64,000 nt of DNA from NCBI GenBank assembly GCA_949130485.1, contig OX422183.1, positions 6,600,636 to 6,664,635 on the forward strand, in the 5' to 3' direction. A program made the position numbers and the translations under genes. Positions 24,050-36,024 of this stretch are shown here, in pieces (the first letter of the stretch is position 1; every line of letters begins with the position of its first letter). The notes under the pieces are model-generated. The model saw only the letters and a program-made list of their open reading frames with translations, made no database searches and was not told where the DNA came from. This DNA is from Agelas oroides (Eukaryota; Porifera; Demospongiae; Agelasida; Agelasidae).

Positions 24050-24560
24050 TTGGACTTTGCAAATTTGAAGGTGTAATGTACCTATCAATAATTGTATGCC
24101 CACCTCCCCCCCCAGGGGAATGTTGGGGAATGAAGGGAAATTCCTCGTTTCATTGCATAATGTTGCCCTGGGGGTGGGGCATTTGCCTACACCTGTTTTC
24201 TACAAACAAATATATATGCAAATCTACCTCATGGTTTTTAGTTCTTTACGTGAAAAGCTCTGTACTTTATGTGTACATAATGGCTATCTTCATTTAACAT
24301 GGTGACAAATTATCCAATCCCTTTGTCAACTGGGGGGAACCTGGGGGGATTTGCGATGAAAACTTGCCCTGGGGGTGGGAATTTAATCCCCTGGTCTGCC
24401 TCACAATCGCCCGGGAGGGGAGGAAGTGGGGATACAATATTGATAGGTGCGTAAGATTGTTGGTCTGTCTTCACCATATCTGCATGGCAGGAAGCAATGA
24501 GCAAGAAAAAAAGGATAGTGTGGGCTGTGAAGTGAAGAAACACCCACAAACAAATTAGTA
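24050..24560. other. Intergenic with CCTGGGGGT-rich repeat pieces
   Basis: Two blocks with GCCCTGGGGGTGGG (about 24163 and 24364) and facing C-rich segments suggest degraded repeats. Short open frames overlap them, but none has a recognisable product. Confidence 0.4.
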
Positions 24561-24588
24561 AAACAGCATCACTGGCTATAGTATTATC

Positions 24589-24609
24589 GGGGGGGGGGGG
24601 GGGGGGGGG
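24589..24609. repeat. Uninterrupted G tract
   Basis: A run of about 20 consecutive G residues upstream of gene C. Its true length is likely unreliable in an assembly. Confidence 0.9.
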
Positions 24610-24820
24610 AATAGCATTACCAGGAAAGATGAAAAACCATGGGTCATTGGTCCATGGCCACTGACTAGCAACTAGCTACTTGGAAAACAGATGTACATAT
24701 ATATACTGCTCGACATTCCTCAGTGAAAATGTTGCCTGCTAGCTTGCTGTATATAAAGGTTTGGGATTTCGTTTTCAGACCTCGAATTGGAAATTCCAGC
24801 TACGCAAATTTTACTGACCC

Positions 24821-24871
24821 TGGCCCCCTTCGTCAAATTTACTCTACTGGGTCTCCAGGCAATCGACGGAC
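24821..24871 (+). promoter_or_regulatory. Conserved upstream block shared by genes C, D and E
   Basis: CCCCCTTCGTCAAATTTACT followed by ACTGGGTCTCCAGGCAATCGACGGACATGG. The same block precedes the start codons of gene D (30869-30923) and, diverged, gene E (36843-36893), but not gene B or B2. It may be 5' UTR or core promoter, or simply recent common ancestry. Confidence 0.45.
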
Positions 24872-27690
24872 ATGGCCGGTGGATTGTCGTCGCTCGCCTT
24901 GTTGGTGCTCAACAGCTGCATCCTAGTTGGAGGAATGAATTGCTCCCTCACAGGTACTAGGTAGCTAGCTACATGCGTGATGATGCGCGTAGCTACCACT
25001 TTTATTTGCCCAAGATGATTTTCACGCATGCAGATGCTCAGTTTCTATCCTCCAATCTTACTATGAGTGCTGAGAGTATGGGTGGCTTGACCCCTGGTGT
25101 TAGAGTGACCTGGAGGACAACAGTACCACCTGAGTGTGTGGTATCTCTGACGGTGAACTTCAGAACTACACCTAACGGGGGTTTAGCAGCAACCAACACA
25201 ACTACCAATACATCACAGACTGAGGTCATTCAGACTGGTCTCCGGTGTGGTACAAGCTACTACATCAGAGTAGTAGTTACTGGAAAACCAAGATATCAAG
25301 GAGTCCCAGTGGAACAAGTTTTGTTCAGTAGTCAAGTGCGAGTGTTTATTGAAGGTAAAGAAATTGCGTGCATGAGATTTCAGTCACAGAAACCTGATGG
25401 TGGTTATATCACATGCAGCAATACCAGTCCCAGTTGGAGTGAGAGCTGAAGTCACAATACCAATACTATTCGGAGTAAGAGCTGAAGTCACTGCAGACAA
25501 CACAAGTATCAGAGTGTCATGGCAGTGGTCATGTCAGGGTTTACTTGATCTTGTTAGAGTTGACTATCAACCTGAGGGAGGCTCTCTGATGATGTACACA
25601 GTGGACAATACAGCAGCAACCAGTGCCACCTTGCCCAACCTCCAGTGCAACACAAACTACACCATCACTGTAGTGGCCACTGCTGGAGAACACAAAAGAG
25701 AGGGTGTAACATTTCTTTCATTACAAGGTATAATGCACAGGTACATGCATGTGGCTATACCTGGTAATCTGTATTTATGTGGTTGATCACTACAGGTCCT
25801 GAAAATACCTCAGCAGCTGTGCTATCTCCTACCTCAGTACATTTGACATGGGTGGCTCCCTGTCACACACGGCAGTACCACATCTACTACAGGGGGGCAT
25901 GTGGGGCCTATGTTGATGAGGGCAGGTTGGACACAAATCATCAGGGGCACACATTTGATGGACTACAAGAAGGCATAAACTACAGTTTCACTGTCACCCA
26001 GACTGGGTTCAGTGGAGGTAGAGTACTGTCTACTGGCCCAGTGTATGCAAGAACCTTCACCGCAGGTAAATAGTCAAATCAACACTGCAACGAGTATAAT
26101 TTTTAGCAAGCAACTTAATGGTAACTTTGCAAATGATTTCTCTTTCAATATCACTGGGAATACAAGTTGGTTGCTTTACCCAAACTCGTTACCTGAAGAG
26201 ACAAACTAAAAAGACAGTATATTAATTACCAGAGCCTCAGTTTGGTATAGAGATATGATGTCGAATTGTAGATCAACAACAGGGATCTTAATACATTGAC
26301 AATCTCTGTAAAAGCCACCTTTCAAGTGCTTGTAGTATGATCACACATTTGATGACTGCATGAAGGCATAAACTACAGTTTCACTGTCACCCAGACTGGG
26401 TTCAGTGGAGGTAGAGTGCTTTCTATTGGCCCAGTGTATGCAAGAACCTTCACAGCAGGTAATCAAACCGTGATGAGCAAGCAACATGGTGACTTTAGTA
26501 AATGAATTTCCAAATTCAATATACTGTTTTATGCAACTGTAGAGTCAAGTAGATCTATGGTGCAGTATAGTCAGGTAGAGCCATGGTATTCACTGCAAAA
26601 ACAGGTTGGTTGCTTTAACCACACATGTGATTACCAGGTTGCATGCAGACAAACTAATTACTACAGCTTCATTGTGGTATAGAGACTGATTGCATAAAAC
26701 AACCTATGACGTGTATATCAACCACAGGGATCTTAACACACTGACAATCTCTGTAAAAGCCACATTTCACCATTGTGCCACATGTGTAGCTCAGAACCAG
26801 AAAAAGTAACATGTGTACTTACACTTTGTTCTGTCTATATTCATAACATTGTGCAGATGAGCCTGTGACATCTTGTGACTCTAGTCTGGATGAGCCTCAA
26901 TCATCCTGTATTGCTAGCCTGGCAGCAGGTGAGTGTGGGAAATATTATTGAGTGTTTCGACTACACAGGTACACCAATGTCTAATTTGGTAGCAGATTTG
27001 TGATAAGTGTAGTGCCCTGCATTTTGTATATAATCTACTTCAACAGGCAGGAGTTACAGTAATCTGTATGTAATCTACTTTGGCAGTGGTGGGAGTTGCA
27101 GTTACAGCAGTGTTAGTCCTCCTGGTGGTGGCTGGTGTACAGTTTGTAGTCATCTGGCACCAGAGGAGGTAAGCTCCAGCTTGCAAAAATAGTCTGTCAT
27201 CTGACACAAAACTGGAGAGCAGGATTTAGTATAGCACATGCTTTATATAACACAGGTGTACCCCTTACATGATTCAGCCTGAGCATGTACATGTGTGGGA
27301 GTCTGCTTGATTGCAGTGGCTTTCTTTCTCTGTGTGCAGGTCCATAGCAAGGATAAAGAGCCAAACACAGAGGTAACAGGAATCAAAACATTATTGTTGC
27401 GTAATGTAACCACTTACATCTGGTTTATTTAGCTACATTACATGAAAGCTCATGCATTGAAAGCCACACAGGTTGTTTTGAAACTTTTTATCTGTGAGAT
27501 TACATCACATCATCACAATGTCAGTACTGTAGTTTTTGGTTGCTAGGTATGTAAATAGATACATTGTTATTATTGTAGGGCCACTGCTGTGACTACTGAG
27601 ATCCCCATAAAGGAGTGTTCAGCCTATGAAGAGATTGGCCAAGGTGGTGGTGAGAGGGAGGAGCCCCACATTTATGAACACCCACAGTGA
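24872..27690 (+). CDS. Gene C: intact short FN3 receptor with tyrosine-bearing tail (426 residues)
   Basis: Exons: 24872-24953 (signal peptide), 25034-25354 (FN3-1), 25419-25727 (hybrid FN3), 25796-26065 (FN3-4 type), 26857-26928 (stalk), 27087-27168 (transmembrane VVGVAVTAVLVLLVVAGVQ), 27340-27372 and 27579-27690 (tail, stop 27688-27690). All phases agree and the joined frame is open. FN3-1 has PPECV and LRCGT; the hybrid has WSCQG and LQCNT; FN3-4 has APCHT and RGACGAYV: one Cys pair per domain. The hybrid begins like FN3-2 and ends like FN3-3 ([14 protein letters not shown]), so two exons were fused. The tail has SAYEEIGQ, resembling a Src-type SH2 target (YEEI), and HIYEHPQ at the very end. 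This suggests signalling by tyrosine phosphorylation. Ligand unknown. AATAAA lies at 27903-27908. Confidence 0.87.
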
Positions 27691-27902
27691 CTTTATATGA
27701 AGAAATTTGATGTGATAGTACACACACATGACATTGAATGCACTTTTTAGCTAGCTAATTGTCTACTGGCAGATATGTCAGTTCTACTAACTCAAAGTTA
27801 TTTAACTCTACTACTGAATTGTTTTTATTGTTATAGGCTTTGCAAATTTGAAGGTAGAGTCTAATAGTGTGTTGATGCACATGTCTGACAGGAAGCAATG
27901 CC

Positions 27903-27908
27903 AATAAA
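27903..27908 (+). terminator. Probable poly(A) signal of gene C
   Basis: AATAAA about 215 bp after the stop codon. Gene D has a similar AATAAA near 36348 at a matching distance, in a conserved context (GAAGCAATG..). Confidence 0.5.
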
Positions 27909-27951
27909 AAAGTACAATGTAGACTGAAGTAAAGAAACACCTTCAGAATGA

Positions 27952-30316
27952 AAGGCACTGAAGTGCCAAACCCTCGGCGCAGCAGTGCATGTGATTGGAC
28001 TTGTGTGTTGACTAGAATCGATCACTGTCTCGTGAACAATAGAAGCTGTCATGCTTGCCAGATGTGTTTGGTTCTGTTCTTACCTGTGCAAAGTCTGCTC
28101 ACGTGTTTCAGAAGCTCTCTTACTCGTTTTGCGGACTTTGTCTCTCTCTTTCCCCACTAATAACCCTTCCTCAGACAGTAAGGCTTTTCTACGTTTCATT
28201 GCGTTCTCAGGCTCCCCAACAGCAGTACACTGTGCTTTCCTTTCTTCGATGCGAAGGCATGGCCACAGTCACAAACTCGGATCTCTTCACGTGCACCATG
28301 GTAGGGCTCCCAACGAAAAAATCGAAGGTGCTCCGATTTCAAATCTGTTGTACTAGAACTAAGTATCTATCTGAGATATATAAAAGCCGGACTATAAAAG
28401 TTGGTGCTGCAAAGCTATTTTCAGTCAATTCGTCTTGGACTTGGAAGGGTTTTAAGTGCCAAAAATTGGGCGCAATTCGGTTCAAGTGACTTTTAAAGCT
28501 TCGCTACGAAACTAGTGGTACTGATGGACTTCACTTGATGTATCTTGTGCAAAAATGTCTGGACCACTCAAGTTTATAGCTGTCAAGAGACTATATCAGC
28601 TGTTATTTTATGTTGCAATACATTTCTCCCATAGAAGAATAATTGATAGTTTGAAGTGACTTTTGACAAGTAAATTTAGCAAGCACCAGTGCAGTTGATT
28701 ATTTACCATTGGTAGAGTATTAAAATAGCTGGACCACTCACGTGGATATCTGTTAAAGGTATGTTCATATATAATCTCCCATATAAAATCAAAAATCCCA
28801 TAATGGCCATATTTTGGCACAAAACCCTCTGTTCGCTTTATTTATTTTCGGAAGAACGAAAGTCATAGAAACTATTGTAACTGCAGTTTACAAACAAGGT
28901 CACTGGCTTGGTTCTTGGATTTCAGCATACTTGAGTCAAGTCTGTTCGTTCTTGGATTTTTTGTTGGGACCCCTAACCATGGTATTACACTGTGCGCATA
29001 CCTTTCCCAGACGCATAGACCTATTGCACTCCATTGCATGCACTACGGTATTACACTGTGGGCATCCCTTTCTGAACCTCTCGTAAAAGACAGCCACAAA
29101 CGTTCAACGGAAAACACTATACCGCGTGCTCCAAGTCACGTGATCACACATTACCGCTACGTAAGTGTTACGGAGAGGTAAGGTAAGGGGCCCTAATTTG
29201 GGACGGGTCCTAATTCGGGACACTTCCAATTTCTCACCGATTTTCCAAGCGGCTCTCAGCTGTAGTTGAACAATGTTTAGTACAAGTATAGAGTATGTCC
29301 TACAGCAGCTTCGCATCGATTTTCGGAACGCTAGCTCCACCTATTACATAAAAATTACGTACTAATTACCCCGTGTTGAATAATTTGGAGGGCTTTTCGC
29401 GCAAATATCACATATCTAGTCGGTGAAATAGCAACCAAGGCTATCGAGTCAGTACAGTCGAAACAGCAAAGAGCAGCAGTGTCCTAGAAAGCTGTGGAAA
29501 CCAAGCGGTTGAGCCCTAGGTTGGCAGGAGAGTGGTTTGGCATACTCAATACTACTGTCTATCGGCATGTAGCTAAGAAGTATGCTAAATTTGGAGCAGG
29601 TAGACCTGCTGTCGGTGCAGTGCTTGGTGAAGGAGGGCAGAAAATCATTGCACGGTCTTGTCAGTTGCTTCCTCAGCAGGCTTCAGGGACTTATGCATAA
29701 TTTTAACCGTTCTCACTGGATTCTTATTTTGTACACATTTATATACTTGACTGCGTCTTCAAAACCTTCCACGAGTGCTAGAAAACGTTTTTAAACCCCT
29801 CTGGACCTCAGAACAGGCAGTCCTGTGTGGAATCAGTCAATTTACGGAAGTGTCCCGAATTAGGCACCACCCCCCAAAGTCGCTCCGTTCCCGGGTATCC
29901 TGCGGACTTTGGACTTCAAACTTGGAATGCAAAAAGTACGATGCCTGAAGTATACGTACAGGTCTATTGTGCTACTCACCTAGCGACGTGCCGGTAATTG
30001 GTAAGCAAAAGCTGAAAAATTGTCCCAAATTAGGGCCCCTTACCTTATACGGAAACATTGCACGTGAAGAAAATGGCTGACTTAGTCGCCGTAAGTTTAT
30101 AAGTTAACGCTTCTAACTTTTGAACTAAGCAGTTTAAGAGAAAACGGCTTTTTAGTTTTACTGAATTTTCCGTGCTGTAGCCGCTGATACCTCTCGTTGG
30201 ACGCCTAAAAGCGCGAGAAGGCAGAATAGAGAAAACGGACACACACACAGACACACACACAGACACACAGGACAACTACTGTAACCCTCCTCGCGCATGC
30301 GCGCCGAGGGTTAAAA
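27952..30316. mobile_element. Composite transposon block bounded by AACCCTCGGCGC ends
   Basis: The left end is GGCACTGAAGTGCCAAACCC then TCGGCGC; the right end is CGCGCATGCGCGCCGAGGGTTAA, preceded by an (ACAC/ACAG) tract. The same left and right ends bound the separate insertion 62530-63407. Inside, on the minus strand at 27975-28300, is a broken frame with SKRASETREQTLHR-type repeat and VCDCGHAFASKKGKHS, like N-terminal parts of large TE proteins. A pogo-like element is nested at 29181-30045. The region 28300-29180 has no recognisable gene. Confidence 0.6.
29181..30045 (+). mobile_element. Pogo/Tc1-mariner-like DNA transposon with TA target duplication
   Basis: Ends are inverted: AGGTAAGGGGCCCTAATTTG on the left, its complement on the right, flanked by TA at 29179-29180 and 30046-30047. 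Sub-terminal inverted copies (CCTAATTCGGGACACTTCC and AGTGTCCCGAATTAGG) lie inside. A 68-codon frame at 29494-29700 encodes KRLSPRLAGEWFGI, TTVYRHV and GAGRPAVG, which fits the psq-like helix-turn-helix and AT-hook-like GRP motif at the N-terminus of pogo-type transposases. The DDE domain is missing, so it is non-autonomous. Confidence 0.8.
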
Positions 30317-32795
30317 ATTAGTAAAAAGGCATCATTTAATGTGGTACTATAGCTACTAAAAATGCCTTGAGCAGCACTAGGAACAGATTAAAGCACAAGT
30401 TATCCCTCGGTTCACTAGAGACTATTTGAGAAATAAATTAATGCTGATCTATTGCACTGCTGCTCAGCAATTTTCTAGATAACTGCATGCATGCATGAAG
30501 TTTAGGATTTGGTGTAATGAAGTTTAGTATAAGAGAGGGGAAAAACTTCATTCAGGGATAGTACAATACAGCATACATGAGTGCACACACTGATACAAGT
30601 GTTGATCTCTCTTCAAAAGCTATCTGACAAGGACAGTGGATCGAGTTATCCTCATGCAGGCAAAACAACACGGATGTGATGTTTTATTTTTATGAGAGAA
30701 GTTATACACTCACGCATCATCTCTGGAAATGTTGCTGTCAAATTTTGCCTTATTTTAGTTTCTTCAATACTAGCTATTTTAGTGCCGTACTTAGATTGAA
30801 ATCAGTCTTACAGACCAGATCACACTAGCTTTTAATAAATTATGATGAATTTCAGCATTTTATTTACCCGGGCCCCCTTCATGAATTTACTGTACGTACT
30901 GGGTCCCCAAGCTATCGACGGACATGGCCGGTGGATTGTCGTCGCTCGTCTTGTTGGTGCTCAGCAGCTGCATACTAGTTGGAGGACAGGATTGCTACCT
31001 CACAGGTACTAGGCAGCTAGCTACATGCATGACGATGCGCGTAGCTACCATTTTTATTTGCCTGAGACAATTTATGTATACAGATGCTCAGTTTCTATCC
31101 TCCAATCTTACTGTGCGCGCTGAGAGTGTGGGTGGCTCGACCCCTGGTGTTAGAGTGACCTGGAGGACAACACTACCACCTGAGTGTGTGGTATCCCTGA
31201 CGGTGAACTTCAGAACTACAACTAACTGGGGTTTAGCGGCAACCTACACACTACCAATACATCACAGACTGAGATCATTCAGACTGGTCTACAGTGTGGT
31301 ACAAACTACTACATCAGAGTGGTAGTTACTGGAAAACCAAGATATCAAGGAGTCCCAGTGGAACAAATTTTGTTCAGTAGTCAAATGGGAGTGTTTATTG
31401 GAGGTAAAGAAATTGCGTGCATGAGATTTCAGTCACAGGAACCTGATGGTGGTTACTTCATTACACATGCAGCAATACCAGTCCCAGTTGGAGTGAGAGT
31501 TGAAGTCACTGCAGACAACACAAGTATCAGAGTGTCATGGCAGTGGTCATGTCAGGGTGTGCTAGAGTTTGCTACCAACCTGAGGGAGGCTCTCTGATGA
31601 TGTACACACTGGACAATACAACAGCAACTAGTGCGACCTTGTCTAACCTCCAGTGCAACACAGAGTACACCATCTGGGTTCATGCTAGTGGTGGTCTGAA
31701 TAATTCAAGGAGTCTCCCCAGAATGGTTAATCTACCTGCGAGAGGTAGCTGTGTTTATGTTGTATAGCTTGTCATACAGCTACTGTATTTGTTCCACTGT
31801 ACCACCTCAGCCCCTCCCACTCCCACTGAAGTCACTGCTCAGTTCATGAATGTCTCAAGTGTCAGGGTAGCATGGCGGTGGGCTAGTTCAGACCCAGCTC
31901 CCAGCTGCTTTAACACCACCACTGTGACCTACCGTCCTGAGGGAGGTGGTGAGTCCTCCCTGCAGCTCAGTGACCCAGCAGCAACTGAGGCCACTCTCAC
32001 TGACCTCCAGTGCAACACAAACTACACCATCACTGTGGTGGCCACTGCTGGAGAACACAGGAGGGAGGGTGTAATGTTTCTTCCACTACAAGGTATGGTA
32101 TACTGAATAACTAGTGGCCTGTATTTTTTTTATCACATGTTGTGTCCTTTACTACAGGTCCACGAAACCTCTCAGCAGCTATGCTATCTTCCACTTCAGT
32201 ATATTTGACGTGGGTGGCTCCCTGCCACACACAGCAATACCACATCTACTACAGGGGGACATGTGGGACCTATGTTGATGAGGGCAGGTTGGATACTGAT
32301 CATCAGGAGTACATATTTGATGGACTGCAAGAAGGTGTAAACTGCAAGAAGGTGTAAACTACAGTTTCACTGTCACCCAGGTTCAGTGATGGTAGAGTGG
32401 TGGTAGAGTGCTCTCTACTGGTGCAATGTATGCAAGAACCTTCACAGCAGGTAAATAACACTGTAATAAGTGTATTTTTAGCAAGGAAGTTTAATGCATG
32501 GTGACAAATGAATTACCAAATCAACAACTGGTTGCATGCTTAACCACATGCACAGTGATTACTAGGTTACCAGCAGGCAAACTGAAGAGGACAATTACTA
32601 GAGCCTCATTGTGATATAGAGACTGATTGCATAAAACAACTTTATGATATAGATCAACCACAGGTATCTCATGCAATACACACACAATCTCTGTTAAAGT
32701 CACATGATGGAGCTCTTGACAAATTGGGTGATTACCTTATCCATGAGATGTTCAGTGGTTAAGACTGCAGGATTATGGTTTAAGATGGGTAACTA

Positions 32796-33967
32796 CAAAA
32801 GCTGGACTCTGGACTGGACTATGGACTGAAATTTGGACTCAAAATTGACTTATCAAAATACAAGTAGAATGTTATACAGAAAAAGGCAAATACATGCTTA
32901 TGAAGTACCATGTAGGCCATTTTCACCACTGCCATTGATCTGTTGTGCTACATTTTACTCCCTCTCGGCCAGCAGCCAGTCATACACCTACATCTCTGGC
33001 TCCACATTTGAACACTTACCCTGTTCAGCCAGCTGTCAGTTGTACGCCCCTAGCTCCACATTTCCACACATCCAACCTCTGGCCACCATTGATTCCTCCT
33101 ATAATGGTAGGTTCTTTACCGCCAAACTTCAACCCCTTCTATGTTAAAATGCTGTGTGGGAACATTGGTGTCTGTCAAGGCTGTAGGGGAAGTCTCAGAC
33201 AATCAGATGGATCTATTCCATCACCTCCATTTGACATGGTGGCAGCTCGGGTGGAGAGAAGACAGTTTCGTGACGCTAGTGGGACTCTAAGAACCATGCA
33301 CGACCATCAACTGCCCACTACCACATTTCCTTGCAGTGTATCCGTGTTGCTGAGCCACTTTTCCTTCCAATGGCTCTTCACATTCCTGCAGATGTTGCAG
33401 GCCAACTGACCCCACTACACATCTACATGCAGTTTGGTATTTGATCTTTTGCCTTTGCTGTACCCCACGACACAGGGAATATCTCTACATGCAGTTTGGT
33501 ATTTGATCTTTTGCCTTTTCCTGTACCCCACGACACAGGGAATATCTCTACATGCAGTTTGGTATTTGATCTTTTGCCTTTGCTGTACCCCACGACACAG
33601 GGAATATCTCTACATGCAGTTTGGTATTTGATCTTTTGCCTTTTCCTGTACCCCACGACACAGGGAATATCTCTACATGCAGTTTGATATTTGATCTTTT
33701 GCCTTTGCTGTACCCCACAACACAGGGAATATATCTACATGCAGTTTGGTATTTGATCTTTTGCCTTTTCCTGTACCCCACAACACAGCTCTACGTGCAG
33801 CTCAGTATTTGATCTTGTATTAGCCTTTTTCTGTATAACACTCTACTTGTATTTTTATATTTGATCTTATTACCTTCTCCTGTAGATTTCTACCATTTAT
33901 TTTGAGTCCAAATTTCAGTCCATAGTCCAGTCCAGAGTCCAGTCTAGAGTCCAGAGTCCAGCTTTTG
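32796..33967 (+). mobile_element. Transposon with long inverted ends in gene D intron, containing a TE-protein fragment
   Basis: CAAAAGCTGGACTCTGGACT GGACTATGGACTGAAATTTGG at 32796-32890 is repeated in inverse at 33825-33967. The interior (32960-33420, +) encodes NPFYVKMLCGNIGVCQGCRG, then FDMVAARVERR, and in the next frame CIRVAEPLFLPMALHIPADV. This CxxC...CIR pattern is one I recall from the C-terminal domain of uncharacterised, multi-copy transposon-like proteins of cnidarians and sponges; the function is not known. The frame change near 33337 may be an intron (TTTCCTTGCAG) or a break. Related TGGACTGGACT end fragments are at 12440, 16605 and 63735. Confidence 0.68.
33420..33795. repeat. 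Dimeric minisatellite (62/63-bp units alternating)
   Basis: Six units of CTACATGCAGTTTGGTATTT GATCTTTTGCC alternate between TTTGCTGTACCCC and TTTTCCTGTACCCC, giving a higher-order unit of 125 bp. The first unit overlaps the end of the TE reading frame (IYMQFG), so the array grew from transposon sequence. Frames on both strands are open through the repeat, but this follows from the repeat and is not evidence of coding. Confidence 0.9.
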
Positions 33968-36024
33968 GTATCTTTTAGGCTTGCTGGAAGTTGCCATATA
34001 TGGCAACTGAACATACCTGGAGCTTGTAAGATATTCTTCCTCTTCTTCTTTTATTTTTAATCTCTTATACCAAAATAACCCCTCAACTGCTATCTTCTGG
34101 ATACAGGGTAATGACTCAATGGTTGTCATTGTACTTTATGTCCCTGCTTACTCAGTCCACTCAGGAGCTCCACAGTCACTTGAGGCCATGTTTGTGCAAC
34201 CCACTGAAGTGTTCCTCAGGTGGAGAGAGGTGCCTTGTTTCCAACAAAATGGGCCAATTACTGGCTATGTTGTGAGGTATTTTTCAACCTGTGGTGCTAT
34301 CAGAGATGTACAGTGGAACAAGTCGGTAGTGACAACAAGTGACATCATTGATGGTCTTACTCCAAACACTCAGTATGCTTTCCAAGTGGCAGCAGTCAAT
34401 GTCAATGGAACTGGTCCATTTAGTGAACCCATCACACTGGGAGGTAAATAATAAACAAGCTTTCAGATGCAGGAGGTAAATTGTAATTGCATTCTATAGA
34501 TGCGCGAATTTTCTTAACGTGGTTTTTTAATAGTTATTTCCCACTATCCTGACAGCACTGTCACATACCTACTTTTATAGCCCTTTTTACTTGTACAGGA
34601 GCTCCACAGTTGGTGATGGTCACTCCAGTAAACTCTACCACTGTAAATATCTCCTGGAGTGAGGTTCAGTGCTTTAATGGAAGTGGAGCAGTCACTCACT
34701 ACCTTGTGCAGTATCAGTCCATATGTGGTGGTGGTGCTGTGCAGAATGTGACAACCAGTGGCACAATACAGACTGTTTCAGGTCTGATACCAAATTATGT
34801 GTACACATTCCGAGTGGCTGCAGTTGGAGCGAATCAGAAGATTGGGCCATTCAGCAATCCTGCCAATACAGTTGTACCTGGTGAGCTGTTGAACACAATC
34901 TAAATAGTTTTGACTGTCCAGATATAATTTTCATAAGGAGCTGATTACTGAAAAAAATCTGTACAAGATTTCGAGATTCCAGAAAAATTCCTAGCTATAT
35001 AGTAAAATGCAAATAAATGGAGGGTTTTCAGATGTCAGATTTCAAAGATTTCAGTCAGATTTCAAGCAAAAGTAGGCATCAAGGAGTGAGCAGCCCTTCG
35101 AATTTTCATGTGTCCAGGAGGACTCGAGTAATATACTGGTAGTACCATTGTGCCACATGTATAGCTCAGAACCAGAGAAACAACGTGTACGCTTTGTTCT
35201 GTCTATATTCGTAACATTGTGCAGATGAGCCTGGGTCATCCTGTGACTCTGGTCTGGATGAGCCTCAATCATCCGGTATTGCTAGCCTGGCGGCAGGTGA
35301 GTGTGGGAGATAGTATTGAGTGTTTCAACTACAGAGGTACACCACTGTCTAATTTGGCAGTGGATTTGTGATAAGTGCAGTGCCCTGCATTTTGTATATA
35401 ATCTATCTTCAGACACTCCACATATCTCATCTGAAGTACCACTCAGTGTACATCCACTTCAGCAGTGGCAGGAGTTGCAGTTACAGCAGTGTTGGTGCTC
35501 CTGGTGGTGGCTGTTGTACAGTCTGCAGTCATCTGGCACCAGTGGAGGTGAGTTCCAGCTTGCAATGATAGTTTGTCATCATAAATCAAGTCTGCTTGAT
35601 TGCAGTTGCTTTCTTTCTCTTCTCTTTCCTTCTCTGTGTGCAGGTCCATAGCTAGGATAAAGAGCCAAACACAGAGGTAACAAGAATTAAAAATTTATTG
35701 CTGCATAATGTAACCACTTACATCTGGTTTATTTAACTACATTACATGAAAGCTCATTGAAAGCCACTCTACGGGTTGCTTTAAAACCTTTTATCTGTGA
35801 GATTACATCATATCATCACAATGTCATTACTGCAGCAACAGTTTTTGGTTGCTAGGTGTAAATAGATACATTGTTATTATTGTAGGGCCACTACTAAGAC
35901 CACTGAGATTCCTTTGAAGGAGTGTTCAGCCTATATGGACAGATTGACCAGGGTGGTGGTGAGAGTGAGGAGCCCCACATTTATGAACACACACAGTGAC
36001 GAAGAAATTGCACACACACTGTGA

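Larger units (their letters stand above)
30924..36024 (+). pseudogene. Gene D: six-FN3 receptor with short tail, several frame lesions
   Basis: Exons: 30924-31005 (signal peptide), 31084-31403 (FN3-1), 31473-31744 (FN3-2), 31811-32092 (FN3-3), 32158 to about 32452 (FN3-4), 34165-34443 (FN3-5), 34599-34880 (FN3-6), 35225-35296 (stalk), 35463-35547 (transmembrane), 35644-35676 and 35886-36024 (tail). Splice sites are kept, but lengths reveal breaks: FN3-1 lost one base near 31249, FN3-2 lost bases near 31565, FN3-4 has a 17-bp tandem duplication giving a stop at 32357, and the last exon gained two bases after SAY, so it ends in an unrelated frame. FN3-3, FN3-5 and FN3-6 are open. Because all FN3 exons are phase 1-1, skipping the broken ones would restore a frame as far as the tail. 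Most likely a recent pseudogene. Confidence 0.78.

Noticed and set aside
28814..29181. Two overlapping frames of about 90 codons
   Set aside because: They share no motif with known families, lie in a transposon block and have no splice or start context.
33420..33795. Possible CRISPR array
   Set aside because: The units are contiguous with no unique spacers, and the host is eukaryotic.
33423..33812. Frames on both strands across the 62/63-bp array
   Set aside because: They are repeats of one short unit; the alternating unit length shifts the frame, and no domain is present.
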